DNA of 64,000 bases from Cloeon dipterum (Eukaryota > Arthropoda > Insecta > Ephemeroptera > Baetidae): assembly GCF_949628265.1 (NCBI RefSeq), contig NC_088789.1:31551883-31615882 (forward strand). Reading direction: 5' to 3'. Position numbers and translations under genes: made by a program. This document shows, in pieces, positions 1 to 9,918 of the stretch (within the stretch, counting starts at the first letter, position 1; the number at the start of each line of letters is the position of its first letter). The notes beneath the pieces were generated by a model that worked only from the letters and a program-made list of their open reading frames with translations, made no database searches and was not told the DNA's origin.

Positions 1-2
1 AC

Positions 3-614
3 GCCAAATTCGGCTCGGAAATGTTAGTGAATAAGCACTTCAAACGATGTCACACGTTCGAAAAGTGCAAATCTTGTGGCCAGGAAGTGGCTCTCATGAG
101 TATTGCACGCCACATAAAGCCATCGGTTTGCCAGAAATGCAAACTCAGTTTGGAGTGCTCGGGTGTGTATCAATTGCATAGGAAGAAATGCAAACAAACC
201 CTCCTTAGTTGCAAAGAGTGTGGGAAATCTTTCAGCTGGAGCTATGATTTAAATATCCACTTGAATAAAGTTCACACCAAAACAGTGATTTTTTGCTGCG
301 AACACTGCGACTTTTCCACATATTTCGGAAAGGGCCAAATGTCGGTGCACATGCAACGCAAACATTTACCAAAGACGATCAAGTGTGGAGAATGCAACAA
401 ATTGTTTGCTTCTGAACGTATTCTCAAGCATCACAAATACAGTTCGCACGAATACGTTCGCTGTGCTGAGTGTGCTCAGGAGGTCGGCCGTCGAAAGATG
501 TATTATCACCAGACCGTCAAGACTTGCCGCCGCTGCGAGTGCAAGTTCAAGTGCCGTGGACTTCTTAAAAAGCATATGAAAAGCTGCGACAATAAGAATT
601 ACTTTTGTGACTAG
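3..614 (+). CDS. C2H2/C2HC zinc-finger protein, 3' part of paralog A (5' end outside window)
   Basis: The frame is open from base 3 and the first residues match the middle of the paralogs at 5226-6518 and 8190-9918, so this is the C-terminal part of the same gene type and the ATG at 21 is internal. It probably encodes a nuclear DNA-binding protein. Visible are CKSCGQEV...RH and CKLSLECSG...LH..C modules, classical C2H2 fingers (CKECGKSF...H....H) and the HEYVRCAECAQEVG block. It ends at TAG 612-614, at the position where paralog C has Met just before its last finger. Downstream codons still resemble that finger but with a short deletion, so the last finger has been lost. The ZAD exon would lie left of the window. 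I am confident of the family; whether the gene is functional is unknown. Confidence 0.8.
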   Translation, partial: AKFGSEMLVNKHFKRCHTFEKCKSCGQEVALMSIARHIKPSVCQKCKLSLECSGVYQLHRKKCKQTLLSCKECGKSFSWSYDLNIHLNKVHTKTVIFCCEHCDFSTYFGKGQMSVHMQRKHLPKTIKCGECNKLFASERILKHHKYSSHEYVRCAECAQEVGRRKMYYHQTVKTCRRCECKFKCRGLLKKHMKSCDNKNYFCD

Positions 615-1344
615 TGCCCGAATATTTATAGGAAAAAGTTTTGTCATATTGTCAGGAATCACATTGAAAAAAATTCTACAAAAATAAAAATAATAGCGGC
701 ATTTTGAAAAAAGTTTGCGTAAAAATTTTTACAAACCTACTTGAATATTTGGTCTTTTTTACGGTTATTTTGGTTCAGTTTTGGAAGCTGATGTCTGTAA
801 GAATAGTTAGGTAATTTAATTTTTTCTGTCAAAAATAGATAAAACGACAGTTTCCTTTAAATTTCAGCGTTCGGAATTATTATTTTTTTAAATAATAATA
901 ATAAATAAATGTTTTGACACTCTTTGGCCTGTCACTGACCTTAAGAGGCGCCAATATCGACAGTCAAGAGCACCGTATATTTTACAGAATTGGCATTTTT
1001 GTTGAAAGCTTAAGACGAGCACTGTTTATTTTTTTGTATTTTCGCGCCCTCAGCATTTAATTGTCTGAGTCTGAACTAACCACTTCACCACTTGCTGACG
1101 CGTAAAACTGACAGACAAATGCACCCTCTACCCCGAGTTATCGGAGAGGCTGCATATTTGGGCCGTGTTTATTCTAATCCAAAACTTTATTTCAATGGTG
1201 CAAAACGTAAACGTTTTGCGTTAAAAGCACGTTATTTGTGCCATTTGCCTATGATTTTCCTTTTGACGGGAAGTGTAGATGTATTATTTTCCCACTGAGA
1301 CGCATAAAAAGCGCGTACTTTTTCCCGAAGCGTAACAAAATACG
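615..1344. other. 3' flank of zinc-finger paralog A; AT-rich intergenic
   Basis: No credible ORF. An AATAAA at 683-688 lies 70 bp after the stop and could serve as the poly(A) signal. The first 60 bp are the decayed continuation of the last zinc finger. The rest is AT-rich spacer with a short AATAAATAAATG run near 900. Nothing else recognised. Confidence 0.4.
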
Positions 1345-1670
1345 AAAATCACGAGTACGCCAATCAGATTGCAGCAATCAAAGAGCGCTGAACGCTGATT
1401 GGTTGCCATTTGAAACTCGAGAGAGTTAAGACAAGGAGTTGATAACACAACTGAAATGTTTACGCTTTAAAGTATTAATCTAAAGCTCTCTAAGTTTATG
1501 ATATCATTTAATTAATAATTTAATTTAAAACGTAACATAAGATGGTTAAAACAAGGCAATAAAGACACCAACCAGCTTGGAGTTTTCTTCTCTTTGTCGC
1601 ACACACCACTGAGAACGGGGGCGGAGTTGTTGAAAGCAGCTGTGTTAGCTTGTAAACACAAACTCGCGAC
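1345..1670 (+). promoter_or_regulatory. Duplicated upstream/promoter region of zinc-finger paralog B
   Basis: This block is clearly similar to 7021-7382 upstream of paralog C. Both contain an inverted CCAAT pair (GCCAATCAG near 1360 and CTGATTGG near 1394), the motif GAGCGCTGAACGCTGATTGG, AAGACAAGGAGTT, a CTTTGTCGCAC or CCTTGTCGCAC stretch and GTTAGCTTG..AACACA. In paralog C the similarity runs straight into the 5'UTR. Here it stops at 1670 and resumes at 5063 on the far side of an insertion. I infer it is the original promoter/5'UTR of paralog B, now more than 3.5 kb from the coding sequence. No TATA box is evident. Confidence 0.55.
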
Positions 1671-1911
1671 TAGACATGGTCAAAATTTTTAAGGCATCGC
1701 GATATTTTCGATGTCGATGTTTTCAAAAAATATCGATAAAAATCGATATTTATCGTGCAAAAAAAATATCGCCGGAAAATATCGCCGATATTTTTTTAAA
1801 ATTTGCGGATTTCGTTTAAAACTGCTACCAAGGCCAAAAAATAACGAAAATTGGCTGCAAAGTTGCTGTGCACGCCCCCAACCACAACTATACTGCGTTG
1901 TGGAGCAGCTA

Positions 1912-2316
1912 TTGACTGCAGTTGCATAAACCTTAGTGTTCAAAGCTGTCAACAGATGTCGCCACCATATACTTTCATAATAATTTTTATTTTATGACAC
2001 TTAAGCTGCGATTTCAGACTCAACCCTGCCACTGTGCATTCTCTACTTAATAATTATGCTTTTCTTTTGACGGGCTGCAAAACAAAATTGGATCAGACAA
2101 CTGGCGTAGAGTTGTGAAAAGCTATTTTTTAAATATAAAATATTAAATAACGTTTCTACGACGAATGGCTGGACTGATTTTGGTTTTAAGCACGTCAAAA
2201 TAAATAGTTCTAGCTAAATATTTGCAGCGGAAGTGTCTTAAAATTAAATTTATTACGAAAGTAATACGGTGGGGCTTTCTGTGGCAGCTTCGAACACTAT
2301 TAATGGTCAGCTGGTG
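1912..2316. mobile_element. Palindromic MITE family A, copy 1 (inside the hAT-like element)
   Basis: It starts GACTGCAGTTGCATAAACC and ends with the inverted equivalent TGGTCAGCTGGTGAATT. The middle carries the family signature AGCTGCGATTTCAGACTCAA and its inverse. It is diverged from the other copies and abuts copy 2 at an AATT. Confidence 0.65.
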
Positions 2317-2320
2317 AATT

Positions 2321-2742
2321 GACCAGTTGCATAAACCCTTAGTGTTTGAAGCCGCCAACAGATAGCGCAACCACAGACTTTCTTAAAAAAATTTGTTTTA
2401 AGTGGTTTGAAGGCATTTTCGCTGCGATTTCAGACTCAATCTAGCTATGTTGCATTCTTCAATTAATTTTCTTTCTTTTTTTGACGTGCTGATAACCAAA
2501 ATCGGTTGAGCCATTCGCTGTAGAAACGTTGGAAAAGATTTTTTTATTTCAAAAATAGTTTTTCACGATTCTACGGCGATTGGCTGAACCGATTTTCAGC
2601 ACGTCAAAAAAAGCATATTAATTGAAGAATGCACGGTAGCTAGATTGAGTCTGAAATCGCAGCGGAAGTGCCTTAAAAGCGAAAGTCTACGGTGGCGCCA
2701 TCTGTTGGCGGCTTCGAACACTTATGGTTTATGCAACTGGTG
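2321..2742. mobile_element. Palindromic MITE family A, copy 2 (inside the hAT-like element)
   Basis: This is a near-complete palindrome starting GACCAGTTGCATAAACCC and ending GGTTTATGCAACTGGT. Both ends carry the CCGCCAACAGAT / ATCTGTTGGCGG segment. It is flanked by GAATTG on the left and GAATT on the right. The family is about 430 bp, has no coding capacity, and recurs near 7.7, 25.9, 31.7, 32.6 and 54.2 kb. Confidence 0.75.
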
Positions 2743-3297
2743 AATTGACTGGAATTTATACGCTTACGCTTGGTAGCGAGCGCAAAATGACTTGGTCGTC
2801 TATGGGTCATCACACATCTTTGGCTTTTATACATATATACCTACACAAGAATTTGATTCAAAGCATCGTGTTACCACAATTTCGTTTCATGAAACACTAT
2901 TAAGAAAACAACTCTTTATAAGTCACAAAAATAAATACCTGATGGACACTTTATTAACACACGACTATTATAATATTGTTTTGAACAATATTTCATTTTT
3001 CAAAACATGCATTATTAAAGATTTTATATATTTAAGGTCTGCGTTAAAAATGATTTATTTTCAATTCTTGATGAAATTTTTCAAAATTTGCGTTCAAATA
3101 ATTTTTATTGTGGACTATTAAGACAGTAAGATAGAGGTCATATTAATTAACATTGCTTGAATTGCTTCTTCACAATATCAGAGCGAGAAGTGTCGAAGTG
3201 AGCAGAAACCGTATAAGGTTAACCTAGAAAATTATTCTTATGAATATTCCAGGAATATTTCTTTAAGATGCCCACTAAAATAAATTAACTACTTCCC

Positions 3298-3298
<1 letters not shown>

Positions 3299-3330
<32 letters not shown>
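3299..3330. repeat. (TA)n microsatellite
   Basis: An uninterrupted run of TA dinucleotides inside the hAT-like insertion, between the MITE A pair and the foldback block. Confidence 0.9.
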
Positions 3331-3331
<1 letters not shown>

Positions 3332-3419
3332 GTATAGTTTTAGCAAATTCTGATTACTATAGCCCAGCAAGATTTGGTGGAGGCTATATTAGCAAAATTA
3401 TCTATTTATGATGGTTAAA

Positions 3420-4720
3420 AAACTAGATTTTTGCCATTATTGTAATCGCAAAATCTCTGGTCTCGGGTTCTAACTGCGTCAGAATAGCAAAACTGCACAC
3501 CGTTCAATACTCGTGTCAATCTCCTAATATAGAGCCAATGAAATTTAGGGTAAAATTTTTCGAATTTTTTAATTTAGGAAACTTGTGATCAGAGAATAAA
3601 TGACTGGAAGTGCAAAAAATAGTGCAATGCGATGTGATTTAATTCGCCTTATTCTTTAATAACGTAAGAGGTGGAAGAGGGATGAGGGTTGATCACCCTC
3701 AAACTCCAGGGGAGGTTAAGACAAGTCGAACAGCGTGCTGTTTTTGAAATTTGGACAATTTGAACCCGAGATTTGGTGCTCACAATATTGGCAAAAAATT
3801 AAACCATCGATATTTTGTCAACCTTGTCATCGCTTAATCTCAGGTTGTGACCGAAGTCAGAATTGCAAAAGCAGAATATCGTTCGAATTATCTCAACTTC
3901 CCCTAGATAGCCGATGGGTTTTGGGGGGTTAATTGATTTCCTACCAACCCCCATTAGCCTTTCTTCTAACTCAGAGGAAAATTGTGTTTGGTAAAATGCG
4001 ATGGTATTTCTGTGATGTACGTATATTTTATTTTTTATCTCTTAACCCTCTATAAGGGATTAAAGGGGGTGGTTTGGGATATATTTTACTAATATGAGTT
4101 ATTTATGATCAGTGAAAAGTTGCAGTATTGGCGAAGTAAAGCGATTTTTATCGTTACTGCAAATACAGGGGGAGGAAGAGGGATGATAGTTGACCGCGCC
4201 TTAAATAAACAAAAACGGCTATCTAGGTGCGAATCGGGCGGTGTTTATTTTTTTTTGCGTTTTTGCAATTTAGATTTTAGAACCCAAGATTTAGTGGTGG
4301 CAATAAACGAAAAATAAATTTAAAACTCGAGTCAAATAGTGAATTTTATTATATGATTTTTTTCCAACATTGTCATCGCTTATTCCTCGGGTTTTAATTG
4401 CAAAAAACACACCGTTTGATCCGTCTTAATCTCCTCTAGACAGCCAATGAAATTTGGGGTAGATTTTTTTAATTTAAGAGACTTATTGTGATCAGTGAAT
4501 AAATGTCTGAAAAGTATAAAAAATGCAAAGCGACACGCGATTTTATCCTCTACTGCAATGCATAGGGTGGAAAATGGGGATGACAGTTGATCACCCTCTA
4601 AACCCTTTGGCTATCTAATCTAGGGAAGGTTAAGACGAGTTAAACAGTGTCCAGTTTATTTTGTTATTCTGATGATCATTCTGATAGCTTTTAAACACGA
4701 AATTTGGCGATGACAATAAT
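3420..4720. repeat. Three diverged tandem copies of a foldback element (family D)
   Basis: Each copy opens with a TCTCGGGTTCTAA / GAATTGCAAAA motif and closes with the inverse (GTTAAGACGAGT...TTTGCAATTC...AACCCGAGATTT). Approximate spans are 3440-3790, 3820-4290 and 4370-4720. A fourth, cleaner copy lies at 45890-46355. Plus-strand ORFs here are accidental. No target duplication could be assigned to individual copies. Confidence 0.55.
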
Positions 4721-5225
4721 GTTGGTGATTCTTTGAGTTTTGATTTCTGCAAGGCTCTGCTATGGCTCAATAGTCAACACACTGATTCCACAATAGATGG
4801 CGATAAATTAGGCTTGCAATGACATAAAATTGTAGGTAAAGGTCTAAAATTTAAAAAATCCGCGCGAAAACGTACTTGCCAACACGCGAGTGTCGGGGAA
4901 AAAGATTCTACCAAACGGCGCCACTGAAGCCAAGGTTTTAAAAAAAAATCGTACTAATTTTATGAAAAATCATCGATAAATATCGTTTTTGCAAAAAAAA
5001 TCGATAATATCGTGCCGAAAAAATATCGATTTTGAATATCGATATTTTTTTGGCCATGACTACTCGCGACTCGACTTGAGAGGACAATGCAAGCAGCAAG
5101 ATCCGCGTGACCTTTTTTGTTTGTTTACGATCACCAACTCAAGAAGAGTCTGGACATTGAAATTCGACGAACATCACTTTTTGCGAGAATTATTTTGGAT
5201 AGCGAGTCATTTAAGGAGTCAAGAG

Positions 5226-6518
5226 ATGCAGCTGCGAGGCAAAGAAGGAAAACCCCCGATTCAAAAGCCGCTGTGCCGATTGTGCGAGTGTCCGACGTCG
5301 GACGGCCACGTCCTCGCGTCGCAGGTGGACAGGTTCAAGCTGAGGAAATGGGCCATGAAGGTCATGAACCTGACGGAAGAAGACGAAAACCTGCCGGACG
5401 TGGTCGGAGAAGACGCTTTGATCTGCTATTTTTGCATCTGGCAGGCAGAGTATGTTTTTTTACGAGCTAAAAATTGCAGTTTATTAATTTTGACACGTGT
5501 TTTAGGTTCGGGGATGAGTCTGGAGGCGAAGCTGTTGCTTGGTGGCCGAAAAACCTTGATTTGGAAGAAAACGCAAAGGTGCTTCGCGAGAATTATTCAG
5601 GTACTTTGGGAATTTAAAAAAAATTATCAGGGCAATTTTTAATATTTGAATTTTTCAGTTGGAGAAGTAGAACAGTGTTGGGTGCAGTTGGATGAGATTG
5701 ATCTGCCCGAATATGAAAAGGAAATCCCTAAAAAGAGGAAATACTTCAGTGGAGTGTGTCTTTACTGCGGCAACAGATACAACAAACTGATGCAACACGT
5801 CAAACTGATGCACAAAGAAGCCATCAAATGCGGAATTAAGGGCTGCACAACTTACTTTCACACTGAGAAGGAAAAAGAGCAGCACATGCAGCAGGTTTCA
5901 CACGAGAAACGGAACAAACCACAAGAAAGCAGGAAAATTCGTTGCAAATATTGTGAAACCGTCCTTTTTCTTTCCTCGTCGAGTAATTTGAAGAAGCACA
6001 TGTTTCGCAAGCATCCAGAATATCCGGTGGTGTGCACGCGTCCAGGCTGCAACGAGTACTTCAAAACCAAGTCCGAAATGATGAACCATTTCAACTCGTC
6101 GCACAAACAAGCCATAAATCAAGATCTTTTCCAGTGCAAGCGTTGCGATTTTTTCGCCACGAAGAAGTCCATTTTGAGTCGACACGTAGAGGGGAGGCAC
6201 ATGCCAAAGATCTTCAAATGCGACAGTTGCGACGCCAAATTCGGCTCGAAATGGATAGTGAATTACCACGTCAAACAAACTCACACGTTCGACAAGTGCA
6301 AATCTTGTGGCCAGGACGTTTCTCTATCATATAAGGTACGCCACAGAAAGCCAAAGTTTTGCTCCAAATGCAAACTAAGATTCAAGTGCTCAGGTTTGTA
6401 TCAACTGCATAGGAAGAGCTGCAAACAAACTCTCTTTAGTTGTGAAGAGTGTGGGAAATCGTTCATCAGGAGTAGTACTAAAAATCGTCACGTGAGAGAA
6501 GTTCACACCATTGTATGA
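5226..6518 (+). CDS. ZAD-C2H2 zinc-finger protein, paralog B
   Basis: Three coding exons: 5226-5449, 5506-5600 and 5659-6518, with GT-AG introns and closing phases, giving 392 aa. The first exon is a ZAD (zinc-finger-associated domain): PLCRLCECP at the start and LICYFCIWQAE about 55 residues later supply the four zinc-binding cysteines. An acidic linker follows (AVAWWPKNLDLEE), then C2H2 and C2HC fingers from about residue 125 on. ZAD proteins usually dimerise through this domain and bind DNA in the nucleus. The ATG at 5226 was chosen because it aligns with the start of paralog C, although the frame is open upstream to 4989, into the transposon. Compared with paralog C, the last fingers are missing: after VREVHT the sequence jumps to the homologous 3' end out of frame and stops. 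Possible poly(A) signal at 6545-6550. Confidence 0.85.
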
Positions 6519-7020
6519 ACATATTGTCAGGAAGCACATTAAAAAATAAATTTTGACAAAACGAAATGAATAGCGGCATTGTCCAACATTTTGCGTATTT
6601 AATTTTAAAAACCTGCTTGAAAATATGCGAAAAGTCCTTAATTGTTGGTCTGTATATAGCTCCAATAAAATTGAACCTTTTGCAAACCGTATAAATTTTT
6701 TGAGAAAAGACTTGTCTTTCAATTGATTTGTGGCTAAAATAATTAAATTCCTGAATTACTTAAAAATTTCCATTTCGGATTGAATTGAAGTATGATTATT
6801 TACAGTAATTTACACAATTATAATTTGAAGACATTCACAAGTGCGGTTTCCGCCCCTCTTTTGACCTCCCGACGTGCGCTTTCGCGACAAACCTTGTGCA
6901 AGCAAGTGTTGAAATCGACCAATAAACTCTAACATAATTAAGTTGAACAAACACCCTAAAAAATTAACGTAACCTGTAACCTGACGAAGGGTCATCGTGT
7001 TGAGAGTCTGGTTATAAATA
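6519..7020. other. 3' flank of paralog B / spacer
   Basis: The first 40 bp still match the extreme 3' end of the paralogs (CATATTGTCAGGAAGCACATT), which shows where the internal deletion ended. The rest is AT-rich with no credible ORF. A short GC-richer patch at 6840-6900 is unexplained. Confidence 0.4.
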
Positions 7021-7382
7021 TACAAAAATCACGAGAAAGCCAATCAGATAACAGCAACCAAAGAGCGCTGAACGCTGATTGGTTGCCTCTATAAAGACGA
7101 GAATGTAAAGACAAGGAGTTTAATATCACAACACAAATCTTTGCGTATTTAAGTAAATATCTAGGATTTTTAACGTAATAACAACATTTAATTAGTAATT
7201 TAATTAAAATAGTCAGCAAACGATGACTAATTAAAGACGTGGAAAAAAGTACCAGCATTGAGTTTTGTTCTCCTTGTCGCACTACCACTGAAAACGGGCC
7301 TGAACTGGAGCGGAGATATATATTTATGGCAGCTGACAGCTGACAGCTGATTGTGAGTTAGCTTGCAAACACACTACTTCAC
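7021..7382 (+). promoter_or_regulatory. Upstream/promoter region of zinc-finger paralog C
   Basis: This is the undisturbed counterpart of 1345-1670. An inverted CCAAT pair lies at about 7039 and 7075, followed by AAGACAAGGAGTTTAAT, a threefold CAGCTGA repeat near 7330-7350, and GTTAGCTTGCAAACACAC. Similarity then continues into the 5'UTR of paralog B at 5071 onward (ATCCGC, TTTGTTTG, GAGTC), so promoter and leader are contiguous here. Confidence 0.5.
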
Positions 7383-7526
7383 AGGACAAGATCCGCACGA
7401 TCCGCATAAAAAAAATTTGTTTGGTTACGACTTCCAACCCGAAGAGATTCTGGTCATTGAAATTCAACGTAAACCCCTAATTTGGGAAAAAATTTTTGGA
7501 TAGCAAGTCACTTGAGGAGTCGAAAG

Positions 7527-8186
7527 AAGAGCCCTGCACGGCTGAATTTTTTTCACCCGCACCCACCCACGGAATTCTAAATTTGAACCCGCACCCGGCG
7601 CACCCTACCCGCACCCGCAGTGAGGTTCGTTCCGAAAACCCGCACCCGCTAATTGTTAAACCGCAAACTTCATACAATAAATTTTTGCAATCCACCAGTT
7701 GCTTTAAGCCTTTAGTGTACAAAGCCGTAAACAGATGGCGCCACCGTATACTTTGGTAATTAATTTAATTTCAAGGTACTTCCGCTGCAAATTCAGTCTA
7801 CTGTGTATTCTTCACTAAACATGCTTTCTTGTGGCGTGCTGAAAACCAAAATCAGTCCAGACATTCGCCGTGGGAACGTTGGAAAAGATTTAATATTTAA
7901 AAAAAACTATTTAAACCATTTTAACGGTTCTACGGCGGAACCAATTTTGGTTTTCAGCACGTCAAAAGAAAGCATTTTAAGTGAAGAATGCTCATTAGCT
8001 AGATTGAGTCTGGAATCGCAGCGGAAGTGCCTTAAAATTAAATTTATAACTTAAGTATACGGTGGCGCCGTCTGTTGGTGGCTTCAAAAAATATTTCGCG
8101 GTTTTTTAATGCGTTAAACCGCAACCGAACCGCACCCACCAAAAATGACAAAAAATTAAACTAACTCACACTTTTACTCCTGTGCA
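7527..8186. mobile_element. Insertion in the leader of paralog C, containing MITE A copy 3 (7693-8087)
   Basis: Paralog B reads directly from GGAGTC to the ATG. In paralog C about 0.66 kb intervenes. The outer part is rich in CCCGCACCC motifs (7550-7660 and 8110-8150). The inner part is a MITE A copy with CCACCAGTTGC at its left end and a truncated right end at GTTGGTGGCTTC. The insertion ends at a good acceptor-like tract, TCCTGTGCAG, just before AGATG, so it may be removed as an intron. No target duplication was identified for the outer element. Confidence 0.5.
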
Positions 8187-8189
8187 GAG

Positions 8190-9918
8190 ATGCAGCCGCC
8201 GACAGTCAAAGGAAAACCTCCGGTTCAAAAGCCGCTGTGCAGACTGTGCGAGTGTCCGACGTCGGACGGCCACGTCCTCGCGTCGCAAGTGGACAGGATC
8301 AAGCTGAGGACATGGGCCATGAAGGTCTTGGAGCTGACAGCAACAGATGATGACAATTTGCCGATGTTGATCGGAATAGACCATTTGATCTGCTATTTTT
8401 GCCTCTGGCAGGCAGAGTGAGTTATTATTCAAGATGATAAAATTGCAGCTATTTAATTTTGAATCACCTTTTTAGGTTTGATGATGAGACTGGAGACGAG
8501 GCTGTTGCTTGGTGGCCGGAAAACCTTGATTTGGATGAAAACGCTAGGATTCTTCGGGAGAATTATTCAAGTACTTTGGAATTTCAAATGGAGATAATAT
8601 CCCATTTAATTTATATTATTAAAATTTTGCAGTTGGAGAAGTGGATCAGTGTTGGGTGCAGTTGGAAGAGATTGATCTCTCCAAATACGAAAAGGAAATC
8701 CCTAAGAAGACGAATCGCAGTGGAGTGTGTTTTTACTGCGGCAGGAGATTCAATGGTCTGATGAATCACATCAAATCTAAGCACAAAGAAGCCATCAAAT
8801 GCGGAATTCGGGGCTGCAGGACATTCTTTCACACCGAGGAGGAAAAGGAGCAGCACATGATAGAGGATTCACACGAGAAACGGAACAAACCATGCGAATG
8901 CAGGAAAATTCGCTGCAAATATTGTGAAATCGGCAAATTTTATTCCTCGGTAAGAAGGTGGAGGTGGCACTTGAAACAATACCATCCGGAATTTCCGGTC
9001 ATGTGCTCGCGCTATGGCTGCAAAAAGTTCTTCAAAACCAAGTCTGAAATGATTCTGCACATAAACTCGTGGCACAAACGAGGCGTAAATGAAGAAATTT
9101 TCCAGTGCGAGCATTGCGAGTATTTCACCACGCAGGAGTACAGTTTGTGACGACACGTAGAGGCGAGGCACATGCCAAAGACCTTCATATGCGACATTTG
9201 CGACTCCAAATTCGGGTCGAAATGGCAAGTGAGACACCACTATAATAAAGTCCACACGTTCGAAAAGTGCAAATGTTGTGGCCAGGACGTGACTCTGATG
9301 ATGATTGCACGCCACAGAAAGCCATCCGTCTGCCGCAAATGCAAACTCAGTCTGGAGTGCTCGGGTTTGTATCAATTGCACAGGGAAAAATGCAAACAAA
9401 TTCTCCATAGTTGCAAAGAGTGTGGAAAATCATTCAGCAAGCAATGGATTATGTTTCGCCACGTGAGAAATGTCCACACCAAAGCAGCTGCCAAAAAAAG
9501 GATTTTTCACTGCCAGCATTGCAACTATTCTACATTAGATAGGTCATGCCTGGTGTGGCACTTGGAAAGCAATCATTTTCCAAAGACGTTCAAGTGTGGA
9601 GAGTGCGACAAATTGTTTTCTGCTGAATATTTCCTCAAGCGTCACAAACACAGGGGGCACGAATACGTTCGCTGCCCTGAATGTGCTCAGGAGGTAGGCC
9701 GTCAAAACATTTCGAAACATCGGATTGCCAAGAGTTGCCGCCGCTGCAAGTGCAAGTTGAAGTGCTCAGGACTTCTTCAAAAGCACGTCAAGAGCTGCGT
9801 GCAGACCAATTGTAGTGTTTTCTATTGTGACATGTGCCCGAAATTTTATGGTAAAAAATCTGTTTTATATTCCCATATTGTCAGCAAGCACATTGATGTA
9901 AAAAAATTTCCAAAATAA
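8190..9918 (+). CDS. ZAD-C2H2 zinc-finger protein, paralog C (in-frame TGA at 9148-9150)
   Basis: Exons 8190-8416, 8476-8570 and 8633-9918; phases match paralog B exactly. The ZAD is PLCRLCECP ... LICYFCLWQAE, followed by the acidic linker and more than ten C2H2/C2HC fingers. The frame is interrupted once, at TGA 9148-9150, where paralog B encodes Ser (the codon before the conserved RHVE). The frame then stays open for 255 codons of well-conserved fingers to TAA 9916-9918. Product: 279 aa if terminated, 535 positions if read through. The stop is followed by C, a leaky context in insects. Options are a recent nonsense mutation, programmed readthrough or a sequence error; I cannot separate them. 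It is the longest paralog and shows what A and B have lost. Confidence 0.75.

Larger units (their letters stand above)
1671..5062. mobile_element. hAT-like DNA transposon insertion (3.4 kb, non-autonomous, with nested MITEs)
   Basis: The insertion is bounded by a perfect 8-bp direct repeat CTCGCGAC at 1663-1670 and 5063-5070. Its ends are inverted: TAGACATGGTCAAAA on the left and, on the opposite strand, TAGTCATGGCCAAAA on the right. The first and last 100 bp are rich in ATCGATA-type subterminal motifs. An 8-bp target duplication with TAG/CA-type ends is typical of the hAT superfamily. No transposase ORF is visible. The interior is filled with two copies of palindromic MITE A, a TA microsatellite and three diverged foldback copies. 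It lies between the upstream region and first coding exon of zinc-finger paralog B. Confidence 0.75.

Noticed and set aside
2792-3121. ORF of 109 codons inside the hAT-like insertion
   Set aside because: AT-rich, hydrophobic low-complexity translation with no transposase motifs; considered accidental.
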